64,000 bases of DNA, taken from positions 1,054,001-1,118,000 of the forward strand of contig NZ_CP142523.1 of assembly GCF_036885605.1 (NCBI RefSeq), given 5' to 3'. Positions 1 through 8,986 of this stretch are shown here, one piece after another. The DNA comes from Janthinobacterium sp. TB1-E2. Its GTDB lineage: Bacteria > Pseudomonadota > Gammaproteobacteria > Burkholderiales > Burkholderiaceae_D. Within the stretch, counting starts at the first letter, position 1. Each line of letters opens with the position of its first letter. The position numbers were made by a program, and so were the translations under genes. The notes beneath the pieces are model-generated. The model was not told the DNA's origin. It did no database searches and saw nothing but the letters and a program-made list of their open reading frames with translations.

Positions 1-1
1 T

Positions 2-304
2 TTCGGCGGCGAGGAGTTCGTCGTGCTGATGCCGGACATGCCGGCGCATAATGCGCTGGGCGTGGCCGAACGCATCCGCGCCTTGCTGCACGAGCCCAGT
101 CATGCGGGGCTGCCACCGTGTACGGTCAGCATCGGCGTCGCTTGCCAGGCATCGGTGGTGGAAGGGCTGGAACAGCTGCTGTCGCGCGCCGATGCGGCCC
201 TGTACCTGGCCAAGGAGCGGGGACGCGACCGCATCGAACTCGATGCTTGCGCGCTTACTGAGGGCCGGACAATGTCCGCAGCTGGAAGCGGTACTGGTCG
301 TTGA
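2..304 (+). CDS. GGDEF-domain protein (diguanylate cyclase), C-terminal part
   Basis: This is the 3' end of a gene that begins left of the window; the frame is open from base 2. The first visible residues are FGGEEF, the GGDEF-family active-site (A-site) loop in its GGEEF form, followed by the usual C-terminal half of the domain, including VSIGVA and ADAALYLAKERGRDRI. Family knowledge: an intact GGEEF loop supports synthesis of cyclic di-GMP from two GTP. After the domain there is a short unstructured tail. The last 50 bases overlap the 3' end of the convergent lipoprotein gene on the other strand. The N-terminal sensory region is not visible, so the input signal is unknown. Confidence 0.9.
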   Translation, partial: FGGEEFVVLMPDMPAHNALGVAERIRALLHEPSHAGLPPCTVSIGVACQASVVEGLEQLLSRADAALYLAKERGRDRIELDACALTEGRTMSAAGSGTGR

Positions 305-719
305 ACAGGAAGGTTTCGGAAAAATCGAAGGTCCGGGCGTGGCGGCGCATCAGGTGTTCGGCCGGTGGAAACGCGGTTTGCACACGCCGCACGGCGGCCA
401 GCGCGGCGGCCGATGCTTCGCTGTTGCGCGAACGGTGCACGTGTACGTTTTTCAGTTCGCCGTCAGGGCCAACGCTCAGGTCGAGCACGACGATGGCCGG
501 CAGCATGGGCGGCAGGCGCCCGATGAACGTGTATTCAGCGTTGGCCGCCATGATCTGCTGCGCCACCAGCGATTTGTAGGCGTCGATGCTGGCGGCCAGC
601 TGTATCGCGGCCGGCGTGCGAGAGGGCGTGGACGTGGGCATGTTCGCCGCTGGCGGCGACGTACTTTGGCAGGCTGCCAGCAGGCTGGCGGCGGCAAGGA
701 CGGTGATCGCGTGTCTCAT
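255..719 (-). CDS. Putative lipoprotein with TonB C-terminal-like domain
   Basis: The protein has 154 residues with a lipoprotein signal peptide: a hydrophobic stretch ending in the lipobox LAAC, with the lipidated Cys at about residue 16. A Pro/Thr/Ser-rich linker follows. Residues of about 70-150 (LDLSVGPDGELKNVHVHRSRN, then a run of alanines before VRRVQTAFPP) resemble the C-terminal domain of TonB, which contacts TonB-dependent receptors. There is no transmembrane anchor or long proline arm, so this is not a classical TonB. It lies 20 bases downstream of trpC on the same strand and may be read from the end of the trp operon. The function is unknown; the TonB-like call is from sequence pattern only. 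Confidence 0.7.
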   Translation of the reverse strand: MRHAITVLAAASLLAACQSTSPPAANMPTSTPSRTPAAIQLAASIDAYKSLVAQQIMAANAEYTFIGRLPPMLPAIVVLDLSVGPDGELKNVHVHRSRNSEASAAALAAVRRVQTAFPPAEHLMRRHARTFDFSETFLFNDQYRFQLRTLSGPQ

Positions 720-739
720 GGCTGCCAGCCTACCATGGT

Positions 740-1540
740 TTAACTGAACAGGCGTTCCAGTTCCACGCCGGGGTCTGGCGCGCGCATGAACGCTTCACCC
801 ACGAGGAAACTGTGGATGTGCGCATCGCGCATGCGTTGCACGTCGGCCGTGCTGTGGATGCCCGATTCCGTGATGATCAATTTGTCTTGCGGGATGCGCG
901 GCAGCAGGCCGAGTGTCGTTTCCAGCGACGTCTCGAACGTGCGCAGGTTGCGGTTGTTGATGCCGATCAGCGCGCTCTTGAGCTTGAGGGCCGCCGTCAG
1001 TTCTTCGCCGTCGTGGCTTTCGATCAGCACGCCCATGCCCAGTTCGTGGGCGCACGCTTCCATCTCCGCCATCAAGCCATGGTCGAGTGCCGCGACGATC
1101 AGCAGGATGCAGTCGGCGCCCATGGCCCGCGCTTCATAGATCTGGTACATGTCGACCATGAAATCCTTGCGCAGCACGGGAATGGCGCAGGCGGCGCGCG
1201 CCTGCTGCAGATACTCCACGGAGCCCTGGAAGAACTGCTCGTCCGTCAGCACGGACAGGCAGGCCGCACCATGCTGGGCATAGCTGGCGGCGATGTCGGC
1301 AGGGCGGAAGTCGGCGCGTATCACGCCTTTCGACGGCGACGCCTTTTTCACTTCGGCGATGATGCCGGGCTTGCCGGCGGCGATGTGCTGGCGCAGGCTT
1401 GCTTCAAAGCCGCGCAGGCCGGCGCGCAGTTCGCTGTCGCTTTCCACATCGCCGCGCAGGCTGGCCAGGCTGCGGCGGACTTTGGCCTTGGCCACTTCAT
1501 CGGCTTTTACGGCCAGGATTTTATCGAGTATGTCGGACAT
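740..1540 (-). CDS. trpC: Indole-3-glycerol phosphate synthase
   Basis: TrpC converts carboxyphenylamino-deoxyribulose phosphate to indole-3-glycerol phosphate in tryptophan synthesis, in the cytosol. The 266 residues match the usual length of the monofunctional enzyme. Recognisable TIM-barrel signatures are [13 protein letters not shown] at about residues 60-72 (the catalytic lysine lies in this segment), [32 protein letters not shown] and [11 protein letters not shown]. It is not fused to trpF, as is usual in betaproteobacteria. It is the last trp gene of the block trpE-trpG-trpD-trpC and starts 34 bases after the trpD stop. No strong Shine-Dalgarno is visible, so translation may depend on coupling. 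Confidence 0.97.
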   Translation of the reverse strand: MSDILDKILAVKADEVAKAKVRRSLASLRGDVESDSELRAGLRGFEASLRQHIAAGKPGIIAEVKKASPSKGVIRADFRPADIAASYAQHGAACLSVLTDEQFFQGSVEYLQQARAACAIPVLRKDFMVDMYQIYEARAMGADCILLIVAALDHGLMAEMEACAHELGMGVLIESHDGEELTAALKLKSALIGINNRNLRTFETSLETTLGLLPRIPQDKLIITESGIHSTADVQRMRDAHIHSFLVGEAFMRAPDPGVELERLFS

Positions 1541-1574
1541 GATGGTCGCTATTCTATAAAGGAGGACGGAGGAC

Positions 1575-2618
1575 TTACGCTTGCGCCGGGGTGCCCAGCT
1601 GCTGCGTCACCTGCACGAATTGGTCGAGTTTCGCCAGCGCGGCGCCCGAGCTGACGGCGGTGCGCGCGCGCGCCAGGCCGTCTTCGATCGAGCTGGCCAC
1701 GCCGGCTGCATACAGCGCCGTGCCCGCGTTCAGGGCGACGATGTCGGCGGCAGCTCCAGGCTCGCCGCGCAGCGCTTCCATCATCTTCGCTTTCGATTCG
1801 GTGGAATCGGCCACTTTCAGGTTGCGGCTGGCGATCATCGACATGCCGAAGTCTTCCGGATGGATTTCATATTCGCGGATTTCGCCGTTGACCAGCTCGC
1901 CCACGAGGGTAGAGGCGCCGAGCGACACTTCATCCATATTGTCGCGGCCATACACGACGATCGCATGCTGCGCTCCCAGGCGCTGCAGCACGCGCACCTG
2001 GATGCCGACCAGGTCGGCGTGGAACACGCCCATCAAGATGTTCGGCGCGCCGGCCGGGTTGGTCAGCGGCCCGAGGATATTGAAAATCGTGCGCACCCCC
2101 AGCTCCTTGCGCACGGGCGCCGCATGCTTCATGGCCGCATGGTGGTTCGGCGCGTACATGAAGCCGATGCCCGTTTGCGCGATCGACTGGGCGATCTGCT
2201 CGGGCTGCAGGTTGATGTTGACGCCCAAGGAATCGAGCACGTCGGCGCTGCCGGACGAGGACGACACGCTGCGCCCGCCATGCTTGGCCACGCGCGCGCC
2301 GGCGGCGGCCGCCACGAACATCGAGGCGGTGGAAATGTTGAAAGTGTGCGCGCCGTCGCCGCCCGTGCCGACGATGTCGAGCAGGTTGGTGGTGTCGGCC
2401 ATGGGCACCTTGGTGGAAAACTCGCGCATCACTTGCGCGGCGGCGGCGATTTCGCCGATGGTTTCCTTTTTCACGCGCAGGCCCATGGTGAGGGCCGCGA
2501 TCATGGTGGGCGACATTTCGCCGGACATGATCTGGCGGAACAGGTACAGCATTTCGTCGTGAAAGATCTCGCGGTGTTCGATGCAGCGCAGCAGGGCTTC
2601 TTGTGGGGTGATCGGCAT
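1575..2618 (-). CDS. trpD: Anthranilate phosphoribosyltransferase
   Basis: TrpD transfers phosphoribose from PRPP to anthranilate. I start the protein at MPITPQEAL (base 2618) and not at the longer open frame reaching 2813. This start has a strong purine-rich ribosome site (GAAGGAAG) just upstream and gives the normal 347 residues. The PRPP-binding GTGGDG loop is at residues 84-89, followed by the conserved NISTA segment and the [15 protein letters not shown] signature. It sits between trpG and trpC. The 65-base gap to trpG on its 5' side contains no other gene. Confidence 0.97.
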   Translation of the reverse strand: MPITPQEALLRCIEHREIFHDEMLYLFRQIMSGEMSPTMIAALTMGLRVKKETIGEIAAAAQVMREFSTKVPMADTTNLLDIVGTGGDGAHTFNISTASMFVAAAAGARVAKHGGRSVSSSSGSADVLDSLGVNINLQPEQIAQSIAQTGIGFMYAPNHHAAMKHAAPVRKELGVRTIFNILGPLTNPAGAPNILMGVFHADLVGIQVRVLQRLGAQHAIVVYGRDNMDEVSLGASTLVGELVNGEIREYEIHPEDFGMSMIASRNLKVADSTESKAKMMEALRGEPGAAADIVALNAGTALYAAGVASSIEDGLARARTAVSSGAALAKLDQFVQVTQQLGTPAQA

Positions 2619-2683
2619 GATGCTTCCTTCTTCAATGATGGCGCAGGAGGACACTGATGGCACGCCGTGGCGTGCGCATGGGA

Positions 2684-3247
2684 TCAGCGCTCGAGGAAAT
2701 TCTTCAGCAGGGCGTGGCCGTGCTCCGAGAGGATCGATTCGGGGTGGAACTGCACGCCCTCGATATCGTATTCCCGGTGGCGCACGCCCATGATTTCGCC
2801 GTCGTCCGTCCACGCCGTCACTTCCAGGCAGGAAGGCAGCGAGGCGCGTTCGATCGCCAAAGAGTGGTAGCGGATCACTGTGAAGGGGCTGGGGATGTCC
2901 TTGAAGACACCCACGCCTGTATGCGCGATGAGGGAAGTCTTGCCATGCATGACTTGCTTGGCGCGGATGACTTTACCGCCAAACGCTTCGCCGATGGCCT
3001 GGTGGCCCAGGCACACGCCCAGTATCGGTTTCTTGCCGGCAAAGTGCTTGAGCACTGCCACCGAAATGCCAGCCTGCGCCGGCGCTTTCGGGCCGGGCGA
3101 GATGCAGATGCGGTCCGGGTTCAGCGCCTCGATCTGTTCGATCGTGATTTCATCGTTGCGGTAGACCCGCACGTCTTCGCCCAGTTCGCCAAAATACTGC
3201 ACGATGTTGTAGGTGAAGGAGTCGTAGTTGTCGATCATGAGCAGCAT
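2684..3247 (-). CDS. trpG: Anthranilate synthase glutamine amidotransferase component II
   Basis: TrpG is a class I glutamine amidotransferase that supplies ammonia to TrpE. The start [11 protein letters not shown] (base 3247) gives 187 residues, the usual length. The catalytic triad is visible: Cys79 in GVCLGHQ, and His168 and Glu170 in VQFHPES. The start codon lies one base after the stop codon of trpE, so the two subunits are almost certainly co-translated. The longer open frame upstream overlaps trpE and is rejected. In some bacteria this subunit also serves aminodeoxychorismate synthesis (as PabA); no separate pabA is visible in this window. Confidence 0.97.
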   Translation of the reverse strand: MLLMIDNYDSFTYNIVQYFGELGEDVRVYRNDEITIEQIEALNPDRICISPGPKAPAQAGISVAVLKHFAGKKPILGVCLGHQAIGEAFGGKVIRAKQVMHGKTSLIAHTGVGVFKDIPSPFTVIRYHSLAIERASLPSCLEVTAWTDDGEIMGVRHREYDIEGVQFHPESILSEHGHALLKNFLER

Positions 3248-3248
3248 C

Positions 3249-4745
3249 TTAAAACCCTCCATCCAGGCCATCTTGCACTTGTTCTGCGGCGCGCAGCACG
3301 GCGCGCGCCTTGTTTTCCGTTTCCTGCCATTCCATTTCGGGGATGGAGTCGGCCACGATGCCGGCCGCGGCCTGCACGTACAGCATGCCGTCCTTGACCA
3401 CGCCCGTGCGGATGGCGATGGCCACATCCATTTCGCCGCCAAACGACAGGTAGCCGCAGGCGCCGCCGTAGATGCCGCGCTTGGTGATTTCCAGTTCGTC
3501 GATCACTTCCATGGCGCGCACTTTCGGCGCGCCCGTCAGGGTGCCGGCGGGGAAGGTCGCGCGCAGCACGTCCAGGTTCGACAGGCCCTCCTTGAGGGTG
3601 CCTTCCACGTTCGAGACGATGTGCTGCACGTGCGAGTATTTTTCGATGACCATGCGGTCGGTCACTTGCACGCTGCCTGTCTCGGCGATGCGGCCGATAT
3701 CGTTGCGCGCCAGGTCGATCAGCATCACGTGCTCTGCGATCTCTTTCGGGTCGGCCAGCAGCTCGGCCGAGAGTTCGGCGTCGCGCTCGGGTGTGGCGCC
3801 GCGCGGACGGGTGCCGGCGATGGGACGCAAGGTGACTTTCTTGCCGCCGTCCGCCGTCTTCTCGTTGCGCACCAGGATCTCGGGCGAGGCGCCGATGATC
3901 TGCATGTCGCCGAAATTATAGAAGTACATATACGGCGAAGGGTTGAGCGAACGCAAGGCGCGGTACAAAGTCAGCGGCGAATCGACATAGGGTTTACGGA
4001 TGCGCTGGCCGATCTGCACCTGCATCAGGTCGCCCGCCATCACGTATTCATGCGCCTTGGCGACGGCCTTCAGGTAGTCTTCCTTGGAAAAGTCGCGGAT
4101 GGTTTCCGTGCGCACGGAAGCGCTGGTGACGGGCGCATCGACACCGCGACGCAGCATCATGCGCAAATCCTTCAGGCGCTGCTGCGCTTTCGAAAACGAT
4201 TCGGGCTGCGTCGTATCGGCGTAGACGATCAGGTAGAGCTTGCCGGACAGGTTGTCGATGACGGCCAGTTCTTCCGTCACCATCAGCTGGATGTCGGGCA
4301 GCTTCAAGTCATCTTTCGGCGCGCCGCCGGCCAGTTTTTTCTCGATGTGGCGCACGGTGTCGTAGCCGAAGTAGCCGGCCAGGCCGCCGCAGAAGCGCGG
4401 CATGCCGGGGCGCAGGGCCACCTTGAAGCGCGACTGGTACTGTTCGATGAAGTCGAGTGGATTGCCTTCGTGCTCTTCGATCACGACGCCGTTCTTGACG
4501 ATCTCGGTGCGCTTGCCATGGCTGCGCAACACGGTCGTGGCGGGCAAGCCGATGAAGGAATAGCGGCCGAAGCGTTCGCCGCCGACGACGGATTCGAGCA
4601 GGAAGGTGTTCTTGCCGCCTTGTTGGGACTGTGCCAGTTTCAGGTACAGGGTGAGCGGGGTTTCCAGGTCGGCGAACGCTTCGGCGATCAGGGGGATGCG
4701 GTTGTAGCCTTGCTGGGACAGCGATTTGAATTCGAGTTCGGTCAT
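3249..4745 (-). CDS. trpE: Anthranilate synthase component I
   Basis: TrpE makes anthranilate from chorismate and ammonia or glutamine, the first committed step of tryptophan synthesis. The chorismate-binding domain is clear: [11 protein letters not shown], then [11 protein letters not shown] and [22 protein letters not shown] near the C terminus. The N-terminal third carries the region that binds inhibitory tryptophan in this family. The start at MTELEFKSL (base 4745) gives 498 residues and has GGAGAG five bases upstream. An in-frame extension of 14 residues to 4787 lacks such a site. The stop lies one base before the trpG start. Confidence 0.97.
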   Translation of the reverse strand: MTELEFKSLSQQGYNRIPLIAEAFADLETPLTLYLKLAQSQQGGKNTFLLESVVGGERFGRYSFIGLPATTVLRSHGKRTEIVKNGVVIEEHEGNPLDFIEQYQSRFKVALRPGMPRFCGGLAGYFGYDTVRHIEKKLAGGAPKDDLKLPDIQLMVTEELAVIDNLSGKLYLIVYADTTQPESFSKAQQRLKDLRMMLRRGVDAPVTSASVRTETIRDFSKEDYLKAVAKAHEYVMAGDLMQVQIGQRIRKPYVDSPLTLYRALRSLNPSPYMYFYNFGDMQIIGASPEILVRNEKTADGGKKVTLRPIAGTRPRGATPERDAELSAELLADPKEIAEHVMLIDLARNDIGRIAETGSVQVTDRMVIEKYSHVQHIVSNVEGTLKEGLSNLDVLRATFPAGTLTGAPKVRAMEVIDELEITKRGIYGGACGYLSFGGEMDVAIAIRTGVVKDGMLYVQAAAGIVADSIPEMEWQETENKARAVLRAAEQVQDGLDGGF

Positions 4746-4780
4746 GTTTCTCTCCATGCCGTCAGGGTATGCGTGTGCAT
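4742..4780 (-). other. Possible 12-residue leader ORF overlapping the trpE start
   Basis: On the minus strand a short frame reads [12 protein letters not shown] and stops at a TGA that overlaps the trpE ATG (ATGA). It contains a single Trp at position 9. A 5-bp hairpin (AACCC/GGGTT) lies just upstream at about 4789-4804. This could be a leader that couples translation into trpE, but one Trp codon is weak for classical trp attenuation, and I see no alternating terminator and antiterminator. It may be chance. Confidence 0.25.
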
Positions 4781-4848
4781 GGTGCACAAACCCTGCGGTG
4801 GGTTATCAAAAAACTTGCCGGGGCACGCAACAGGCGCAATATGCGCAA

Positions 4849-4854
4849 ACTATA
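4849..4854 (-). promoter_or_regulatory. Candidate -10 box for the trpEGDC block
   Basis: The minus strand reads TATAGT here, about 100 bases upstream of the trpE start. The expected -35 position holds no good TTGACA match, so this is a weak candidate. The gap 4788-5014 otherwise shows no gene. Confidence 0.25.
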
Positions 4855-5014
4855 CGGGTGCAACCGGCAGCAATCGTAACGGCTCGGCCCTTAAGCCTGC
4901 CAGGATTGCCAGCGTCGCCAAAGCCAGGCCTCAATCGAGCCGGTTTGGGTGACATTGTGTTTTTTGATGAGAAACGTGTTCACGATATGGTGGTGGGTTT
5001 GGTCAGTATGCCGG

Positions 5015-5719
5015 TTAGTTTTGCATGCTAATAAAACGGGCTGCTTCGAGCAGTGTCTTTACTATACCATCGGAATCGGTATCGTGTATAGAGTGTCCGT
5101 GATTGTAGCCATACGGTACCGTCAGTACGGGACAAGCCGCAGCCCTGGCCGCTTGCGCGTCGTTCGAGGAGTCGCCGATGGCCACCACTTTTGATGGCGC
5201 CAGGTCGAAGTCCGCGCACACTTGCAGCAGCGGCAGCGGGTCCGGTTTCTTCCTCGGCAGCGAATCGCCGCCGTAGACGATCTCGAAATACTGGTGGAGG
5301 TTTTTCAGTTTCAGCAGGGGCAGGGCGAAGGCGATCGGCTTGTTGGTGACGCAGGCCAGGCGCAGGCCCGCCGCCTTCATCGCCGCCAGCCCCGCTTCCA
5401 CGTCCGGGTACAGGGTGCTGAACTGGCCGTTGATGGCCAGGTAGTGGCGCTGGTAGCCGTCCATCGCCTGCTCGAAACGCTGTTCCACGCCGGCCGCATC
5501 GAAGTCGAGCGCCAGCACGGTGCGGATCAGGTTTTCCGAGCCCTTGCCGACCATCAGCTTGATGGCGTCGGCGCTGATGGGCGCCAGGTCCAGCTCGGCG
5601 CGCATGCCGTTGATGGCGACATGAAAATCGGGCACGGTGTCGAGCATCGTGCCATCGAGGTCGATGATGGCGGCGCGCACGCCGGCCAGTACATGGTCTT
5701 TCACCGTGCCCGCTTGCAT
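5015..5719 (-). CDS. gph: Phosphoglycolate phosphatase (HAD family)
   Basis: Gph removes phosphate from 2-phosphoglycolate, which forms during DNA repair and oxygenation reactions. The 234 residues show the HAD motifs: IIDLDGT with the nucleophile Asp20 and Asp22, VTNKP (motif II), and GDSSNDAQAARAAACPVL (motif IV). Its ATG overlaps the rpe stop as ATGA, so the two are translationally coupled. The order rpe-gph-trpE is common in Burkholderiales. HAD phosphatases vary in substrate; the neighbouring rpe supports the Gph name. Confidence 0.93.
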   Translation of the reverse strand: MQAGTVKDHVLAGVRAAIIDLDGTMLDTVPDFHVAINGMRAELDLAPISADAIKLMVGKGSENLIRTVLALDFDAAGVEQRFEQAMDGYQRHYLAINGQFSTLYPDVEAGLAAMKAAGLRLACVTNKPIAFALPLLKLKNLHQYFEIVYGGDSLPRKKPDPLPLLQVCADFDLAPSKVVAIGDSSNDAQAARAAACPVLTVPYGYNHGHSIHDTDSDGIVKTLLEAARFISMQN

Positions 5720-6393
5720 CAGGCGCCCTTGACGGCTGCCAGCTCGGCGCGCATGGCGTCGATGACGGCTTTGTAGTCGGGCTTGCCGAAGATGGCCGAG
5801 CCGGCGACGAAGGTGTCGGCGCCGGCAGCGGCGGCAGCGGCGATGTTGTCGATCTTGATGCCGCCATCGACTTCCAGCATGATGTCACGGCCCGATTCGT
5901 CGATCATGCGGCGCGCTTCGGCGATTTTTTTCAACGCTTGCGGAATGAAGGACTGGCCGCCGAAGCCTGGATTGACGGACATGATCAGGATGATGTCGAT
6001 CTTGTCCATCACGTGTTCCAGGTAGTGCAGCGGCGTGCCGGGGTTGAATACCAGGCCCGATTTGCAGCCATTGTCGCGGATCAGTTGCAAGGAGCGGTCG
6101 ACGTGATCCGACGCTTCCGGGTGAAAGGTGATGATGTTCGCGCCAGCCTTGGCGAAATCCGGGATAATGCGATCGACAGGCTTGACCATCAGGTGCACGT
6201 CGATGGGCACTTGCACGTGCGGGCGGATCGCTTCGCACACCAGCGGGCCGATGGTCAGGTTCGGCACATAATGGTTATCCATCACGTCGAAGTGGATGAT
6301 GTCGGCGCCGGCGGTAACGACGTTGCGCACTTCCTCGCCCAGGCGGGCAAAGTCGGCGGACAGGATGCTGGGAGCGATACGGAATGTAGTCAT
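5719..6393 (-). CDS. rpe: Ribulose-phosphate 3-epimerase
   Basis: Rpe interconverts ribulose 5-phosphate and xylulose 5-phosphate in the pentose phosphate pathway. The 224 residues form the expected TIM barrel, with [19 protein letters not shown] near residue 35 (metal-binding His and Asp), [30 protein letters not shown] and LEVDGGI. The start codon is ATG at 6393. Its stop overlaps the gph start by one codon step (ATGA). Confidence 0.97.
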   Translation of the reverse strand: MTTFRIAPSILSADFARLGEEVRNVVTAGADIIHFDVMDNHYVPNLTIGPLVCEAIRPHVQVPIDVHLMVKPVDRIIPDFAKAGANIITFHPEASDHVDRSLQLIRDNGCKSGLVFNPGTPLHYLEHVMDKIDIILIMSVNPGFGGQSFIPQALKKIAEARRMIDESGRDIMLEVDGGIKIDNIAAAAAAGADTFVAGSAIFGKPDYKAVIDAMRAELAAVKGA

Positions 6394-6551
6394 GGTGGAG
6401 TAGCCAAAGGATAGAAAATGCGAAGATGCGCTATTTTACGCTTGACGCCGCTACCATGCCTTATTGAAGCACGATGAAACACAGAATACGCGGCACGCCG
6501 TGGCCAATGCGGCACACGCGCCGCCATAATGACTGCAATGTCTGAATAGGA

Positions 6552-6932
6552 ATGACGATGGCGACTTATGAATTTACGGTAACGGTCAAGACGCAATACC
6601 TGCCCGAGCAATCGGCACCGGACCAGGGGCGGCACGTGTTCAGCTACACGATCCGCGTCGTCAACACGGGCACGGCTGGCGCGCAACTGATTTCGCGCCA
6701 CTGGGTCATCACGGATGCGAACAACAAGGTGGAAGAGGTGCGTGGCCTGGGCGCCGTCGGCCACCAGCCGCTGCTGCAGCCGGGCGAACAGTTCGAATAC
6801 ACGAGTGGCACCATGCTGGGCACGCCGCAAGGTTCGATGCACGGCGAGTATTTCTGCGTGGCCGAAGATGGCCATCAGTTTGAAGCGCCGATTCCCGAGT
6901 TCGTGCTGTCGGTGCCACGCACCCTGCATTGA
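6552..6932 (+). CDS. apaG: Co2+/Mg2+ efflux protein ApaG
   Basis: The protein has 126 residues, the usual ApaG length, as a single immunoglobulin-like ApaG domain: YEFTVTVKTQYLPEQS at the start, then YTIRVVNTGTAGAQLISRHWVITDANN and VRGLGAVGHQPLLQPGEQFEYTSG. The family name comes from a genetic link to cobalt and magnesium efflux; the biochemical role is poorly defined. The gene is divergent from rpe, a frequent neighbour in Burkholderiales. GGAATGACG around the start gives a modest ribosome site. It converges on the small membrane protein gene at 6957-7103. Confidence 0.96.
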   Translation: MTMATYEFTVTVKTQYLPEQSAPDQGRHVFSYTIRVVNTGTAGAQLISRHWVITDANNKVEEVRGLGAVGHQPLLQPGEQFEYTSGTMLGTPQGSMHGEYFCVAEDGHQFEAPIPEFVLSVPRTLH

Positions 6933-6935
6933 CGC

Positions 6936-6957
6936 AACGCCGGGGGCTTGCGCCCCT
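6936..6957. terminator. Short GC hairpin between convergent genes
   Basis: GGGGC-TTGC-GCCCC (a 5-bp core) lies in the 24-base gap between the apaG stop and the stop of the minus-strand small gene. There is no long T tract, so it is only a possible two-way transcription stop. Confidence 0.3.
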
Positions 6958-7103
6958 TACTTCAGTTTTTCGGTGCTGTCCTGTTCTTCGCCGAGCTGCT
7001 TGCGCGCCGGTGGGACGGGTTTTTTACCCGAATACATGGTCCACCAGACTATAAATGCCAGCAAGAAGAACGCCACCAGCGCCTCTATCATCAAGATCCA
7101 CAT
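6957..7103 (-). CDS. Small single-pass membrane protein, 48 residues
   Basis: The frame reads MWILMIEALVAFFLLAFIVW, then WTMYSGKKPVPP and a charged tail ending KLK. That is one transmembrane helix (about residues 4-22) followed by a basic-then-acidic cytoplasmic-looking segment. AGGGGTG lies six to eight bases upstream of the ATG at 7103, a good ribosome site, which is why I prefer this start to the much longer open frame running through mltA. I recall similar short ORFs annotated as hypothetical beside mltA or apaG in Oxalobacteraceae, but cannot confirm. The start codon is only 10 bases from the mltA start on the other strand. Function unknown. Confidence 0.7.
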   Translation of the reverse strand: MWILMIEALVAFFLLAFIVWWTMYSGKKPVPPARKQLGEEQDSTEKLK

Positions 7104-7113
7104 ACGCACCCCT

Positions 7114-8379
7114 ATGTTATTTACCCGCAGCTTAGTATTTACCCGCCGTCTGTTGACACGCGGTAGTCTACCCGTTTCAATCGGCGCCGTCGCGCTTGCG
7201 CTGTCCGCCTGTACCACGCCGCCCGCGCCACCCGCTGCCAGCGGCAAGGCGCCGCCCATCGCCCCGACCGTCGTCAGGCCGGTTCCGGCCAAGCCGGCCG
7301 ACGCCAAGGACGCCGCGGATGTGGCGGCGCCCACCTTCGTGCCCGCCAAATTTTCCGCCTTGCCTGGCTGGGCCCGCGACGACATGCGCGCCGCCTGGCC
7401 CGCTTTCATGGCATCGTGCGGCGTGCTGGTCAAACGCCCGGACTGGAAGGAATCGTGCACGATCGCGCGCCAGGTGAATGCCGACAGCGACAAGGCCATC
7501 CGCCTGTTCTTCGAGACCTTCTTTGTGCCGAATCAAGTCATCACCGCCGATGGCGCCAGTACCGGCTTGGTGACCGGCTACTACGAACCGCTGCTGCACG
7601 GGGCGCGCAAGCGGGGCGGCCCATACCAGACACCGCTGTACAAGGTGCCCGACGACCTCGTCTCGGTGGATTTGTCCGGCGTGTATCCGGAACTGAAGAA
7701 TATGCGCTTGCGGGGCAAGCTGGTCGGCAAGAAGGTGATCCCGTATGCGACCCGCGCCGACATCGAGCGCGCCACGTCCGTCACGGGCAAGGAATTGCTG
7801 TGGGTGGATGATGAAGTCGAGGCCTTCTTCCTGCAGGTGCAGGGCTCCGGCCGCGTGCAGCTGACCGATACGCAGGAAACCGTGCGCGTGGCCTACGCGG
7901 ACCAGAATGGCCATCCGTACAAATCGATCGGCCGCTACCTGGTCGACAAGGGCGAGCTGACCTTGAGCCAGGCGTCCGCGCAGGGCATCAAGGCGTGGAT
8001 CGCCGGCCATCCTACGCGCAAGGATGAATTATTCAACGCCAATCCCAGCTATGTGTTCTTCAAGGAAGAGCGCTTGCCCGACCCGAAAGTGGGGCCGAAG
8101 GGCGCGCTGGGCGTGCCATTGACGCCGCAGCGCTCGGTGGCCATTGATTCGCGCTTTTTGCCGCTGGGCGCACCCGTGTTCCTGTCCACCACGCAAGCCA
8201 ATAGCGAGATTCCCATGCAGCGGCTGGTGATGGCGCAGGATACGGGCGGCGCCATTCGCGGGCCGATCCGTGTCGATTATTTCTTTGGCTTTGGCGCGGA
8301 AGCTGCCGAGAATGCGGGCCGCATGAAGCAGAGCGGCGCCGTGTGGGTGTTGTTGCCGAAGCAGGCGCCGGCGCGCTAG
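7114..8379 (+). CDS. mltA: Membrane-bound lytic murein transglycosylase A
   Basis: MltA cleaves peptidoglycan glycan strands to 1,6-anhydromuropeptides at the outer membrane. The N terminus has a signal peptide ending in LSAC, so the mature protein is a lipoprotein. The MltA domain follows (GLVTGYYEP at about residue 150) and then the 3D domain with the catalytic Asp376 in MAQDTGGAIRG. The start at 7114 gives 421 residues but has no clear Shine-Dalgarno; a TTG at 7153 would still give a complete lipoprotein signal, so the true start is uncertain. The released anhydromuropeptides are substrates of the AmpG permease encoded at 30.2 kb. Confidence 0.95.
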   Translation: MLFTRSLVFTRRLLTRGSLPVSIGAVALALSACTTPPAPPAASGKAPPIAPTVVRPVPAKPADAKDAADVAAPTFVPAKFSALPGWARDDMRAAWPAFMASCGVLVKRPDWKESCTIARQVNADSDKAIRLFFETFFVPNQVITADGASTGLVTGYYEPLLHGARKRGGPYQTPLYKVPDDLVSVDLSGVYPELKNMRLRGKLVGKKVIPYATRADIERATSVTGKELLWVDDEVEAFFLQVQGSGRVQLTDTQETVRVAYADQNGHPYKSIGRYLVDKGELTLSQASAQGIKAWIAGHPTRKDELFNANPSYVFFKEERLPDPKVGPKGALGVPLTPQRSVAIDSRFLPLGAPVFLSTTQANSEIPMQRLVMAQDTGGAIRGPIRVDYFFGFGAEAAENAGRMKQSGAVWVLLPKQAPAR

Positions 8380-8411
8380 GGAAAGCGTCGCCGGGCAGTT
8401 CGTGGTGTGGC

Positions 8412-8849
8412 TTAGCGCAAGACCATCACTGGCAGGTGGGTATGCGCCAGCACTTTTTGCGTTTCGCTGCCCACGAACAGCTTGTTCAAACCCTTGCGGC
8501 CGTGCGAAGCCATCAGGATGATGTCGCAATGGTAGGTTTGCGCCGCATTGACGATTTCATCGTGCGGGCTCGGCGACACGGCGACCACGCCTTCGAAAGG
8601 TACGCCGGCGGCGCGCGCAGCTTCGCCGATCTTGTCGATGGCGCGTTGCGACGCTTCCTGCATCTGCTGTTCATACAGGCTGGCGTCGAGCACGATGCCG
8701 CCGTCCGCCATCGGCGAGAACGGAAACGGCTGCACCACGCTGATGGCGACCAGCTTGGCCTTGTTCAATTGGGCGAAGGCGAGGGCGGTCTCGGCGGCTT
8801 TGTCGGACAGCGGCGAGCCGTCGGTGGGAAATAAGATGGTGTTAAACAT
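8412..8849 (-). CDS. Universal stress protein (UspA family)
   Basis: The 145 residues form one Usp domain: MFNTILFPTDGSPLSDKA at the start, and near the end ASHGRKGLNKLFVGSETQKVL, which fits the ATP-binding pattern G-2x-G-9x-G-S/T. Family knowledge: such proteins aid survival in stationary phase, hypoxia or other stress. GAGGAG lies directly upstream of the ATG. Two FNR-type boxes lie 33-68 bases upstream (separate entry), pointing to induction when oxygen is low. It converges with mltA across a 32-base gap. Confidence 0.95.
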   Translation of the reverse strand: MFNTILFPTDGSPLSDKAAETALAFAQLNKAKLVAISVVQPFPFSPMADGGIVLDASLYEQQMQEASQRAIDKIGEAARAAGVPFEGVVAVSPSPHDEIVNAAQTYHCDIILMASHGRKGLNKLFVGSETQKVLAHTHLPVMVLR

Positions 8850-8881
8850 AGCGTGCTCCTCAAGTGATGTAAGACAGCTTA

Positions 8882-8917
8882 TGGATTTACATCAATTAAA
8901 ACCTTGATGTAAATCAA
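8882..8917 (-). promoter_or_regulatory. Tandem FNR/ANR-type boxes upstream of the Usp gene
   Basis: TTGAT-GTAA-ATCAA at 8904-8917 is a perfect match to the FNR consensus TTGAT-N4-ATCAA. A second copy, TGGAT-TTAC-ATCAA on the plus strand at 8882-8895, differs at one position. The centres are 22 bases apart, two helical turns. If the distal box sits at -41.5, transcription would start near 8869, with a weak -10 (TAAGCT) at 8876-8881. Oxygen-responsive control of the universal stress gene is inferred. Confidence 0.75.
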
Positions 8918-8986
8918 ACCTCACGGGCTTTGGCGTGAATAGTGTCGCCAAAGCAATCTTTTGCCAGTGTATTCCCGTTCACCGCT

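Noticed and set aside
3228..4952. Plus-strand open frame of 574 residues opposite trpE
   Set aside because: Antisense to trpE; no start signal or domain.
7153..7181. TTGACA with TTCAAT 17 bases later inside the mltA signal-peptide region
   Set aside because: It looks like a promoter but lies within the probable coding sequence and has a poor -10; it would matter only if mltA starts further downstream.
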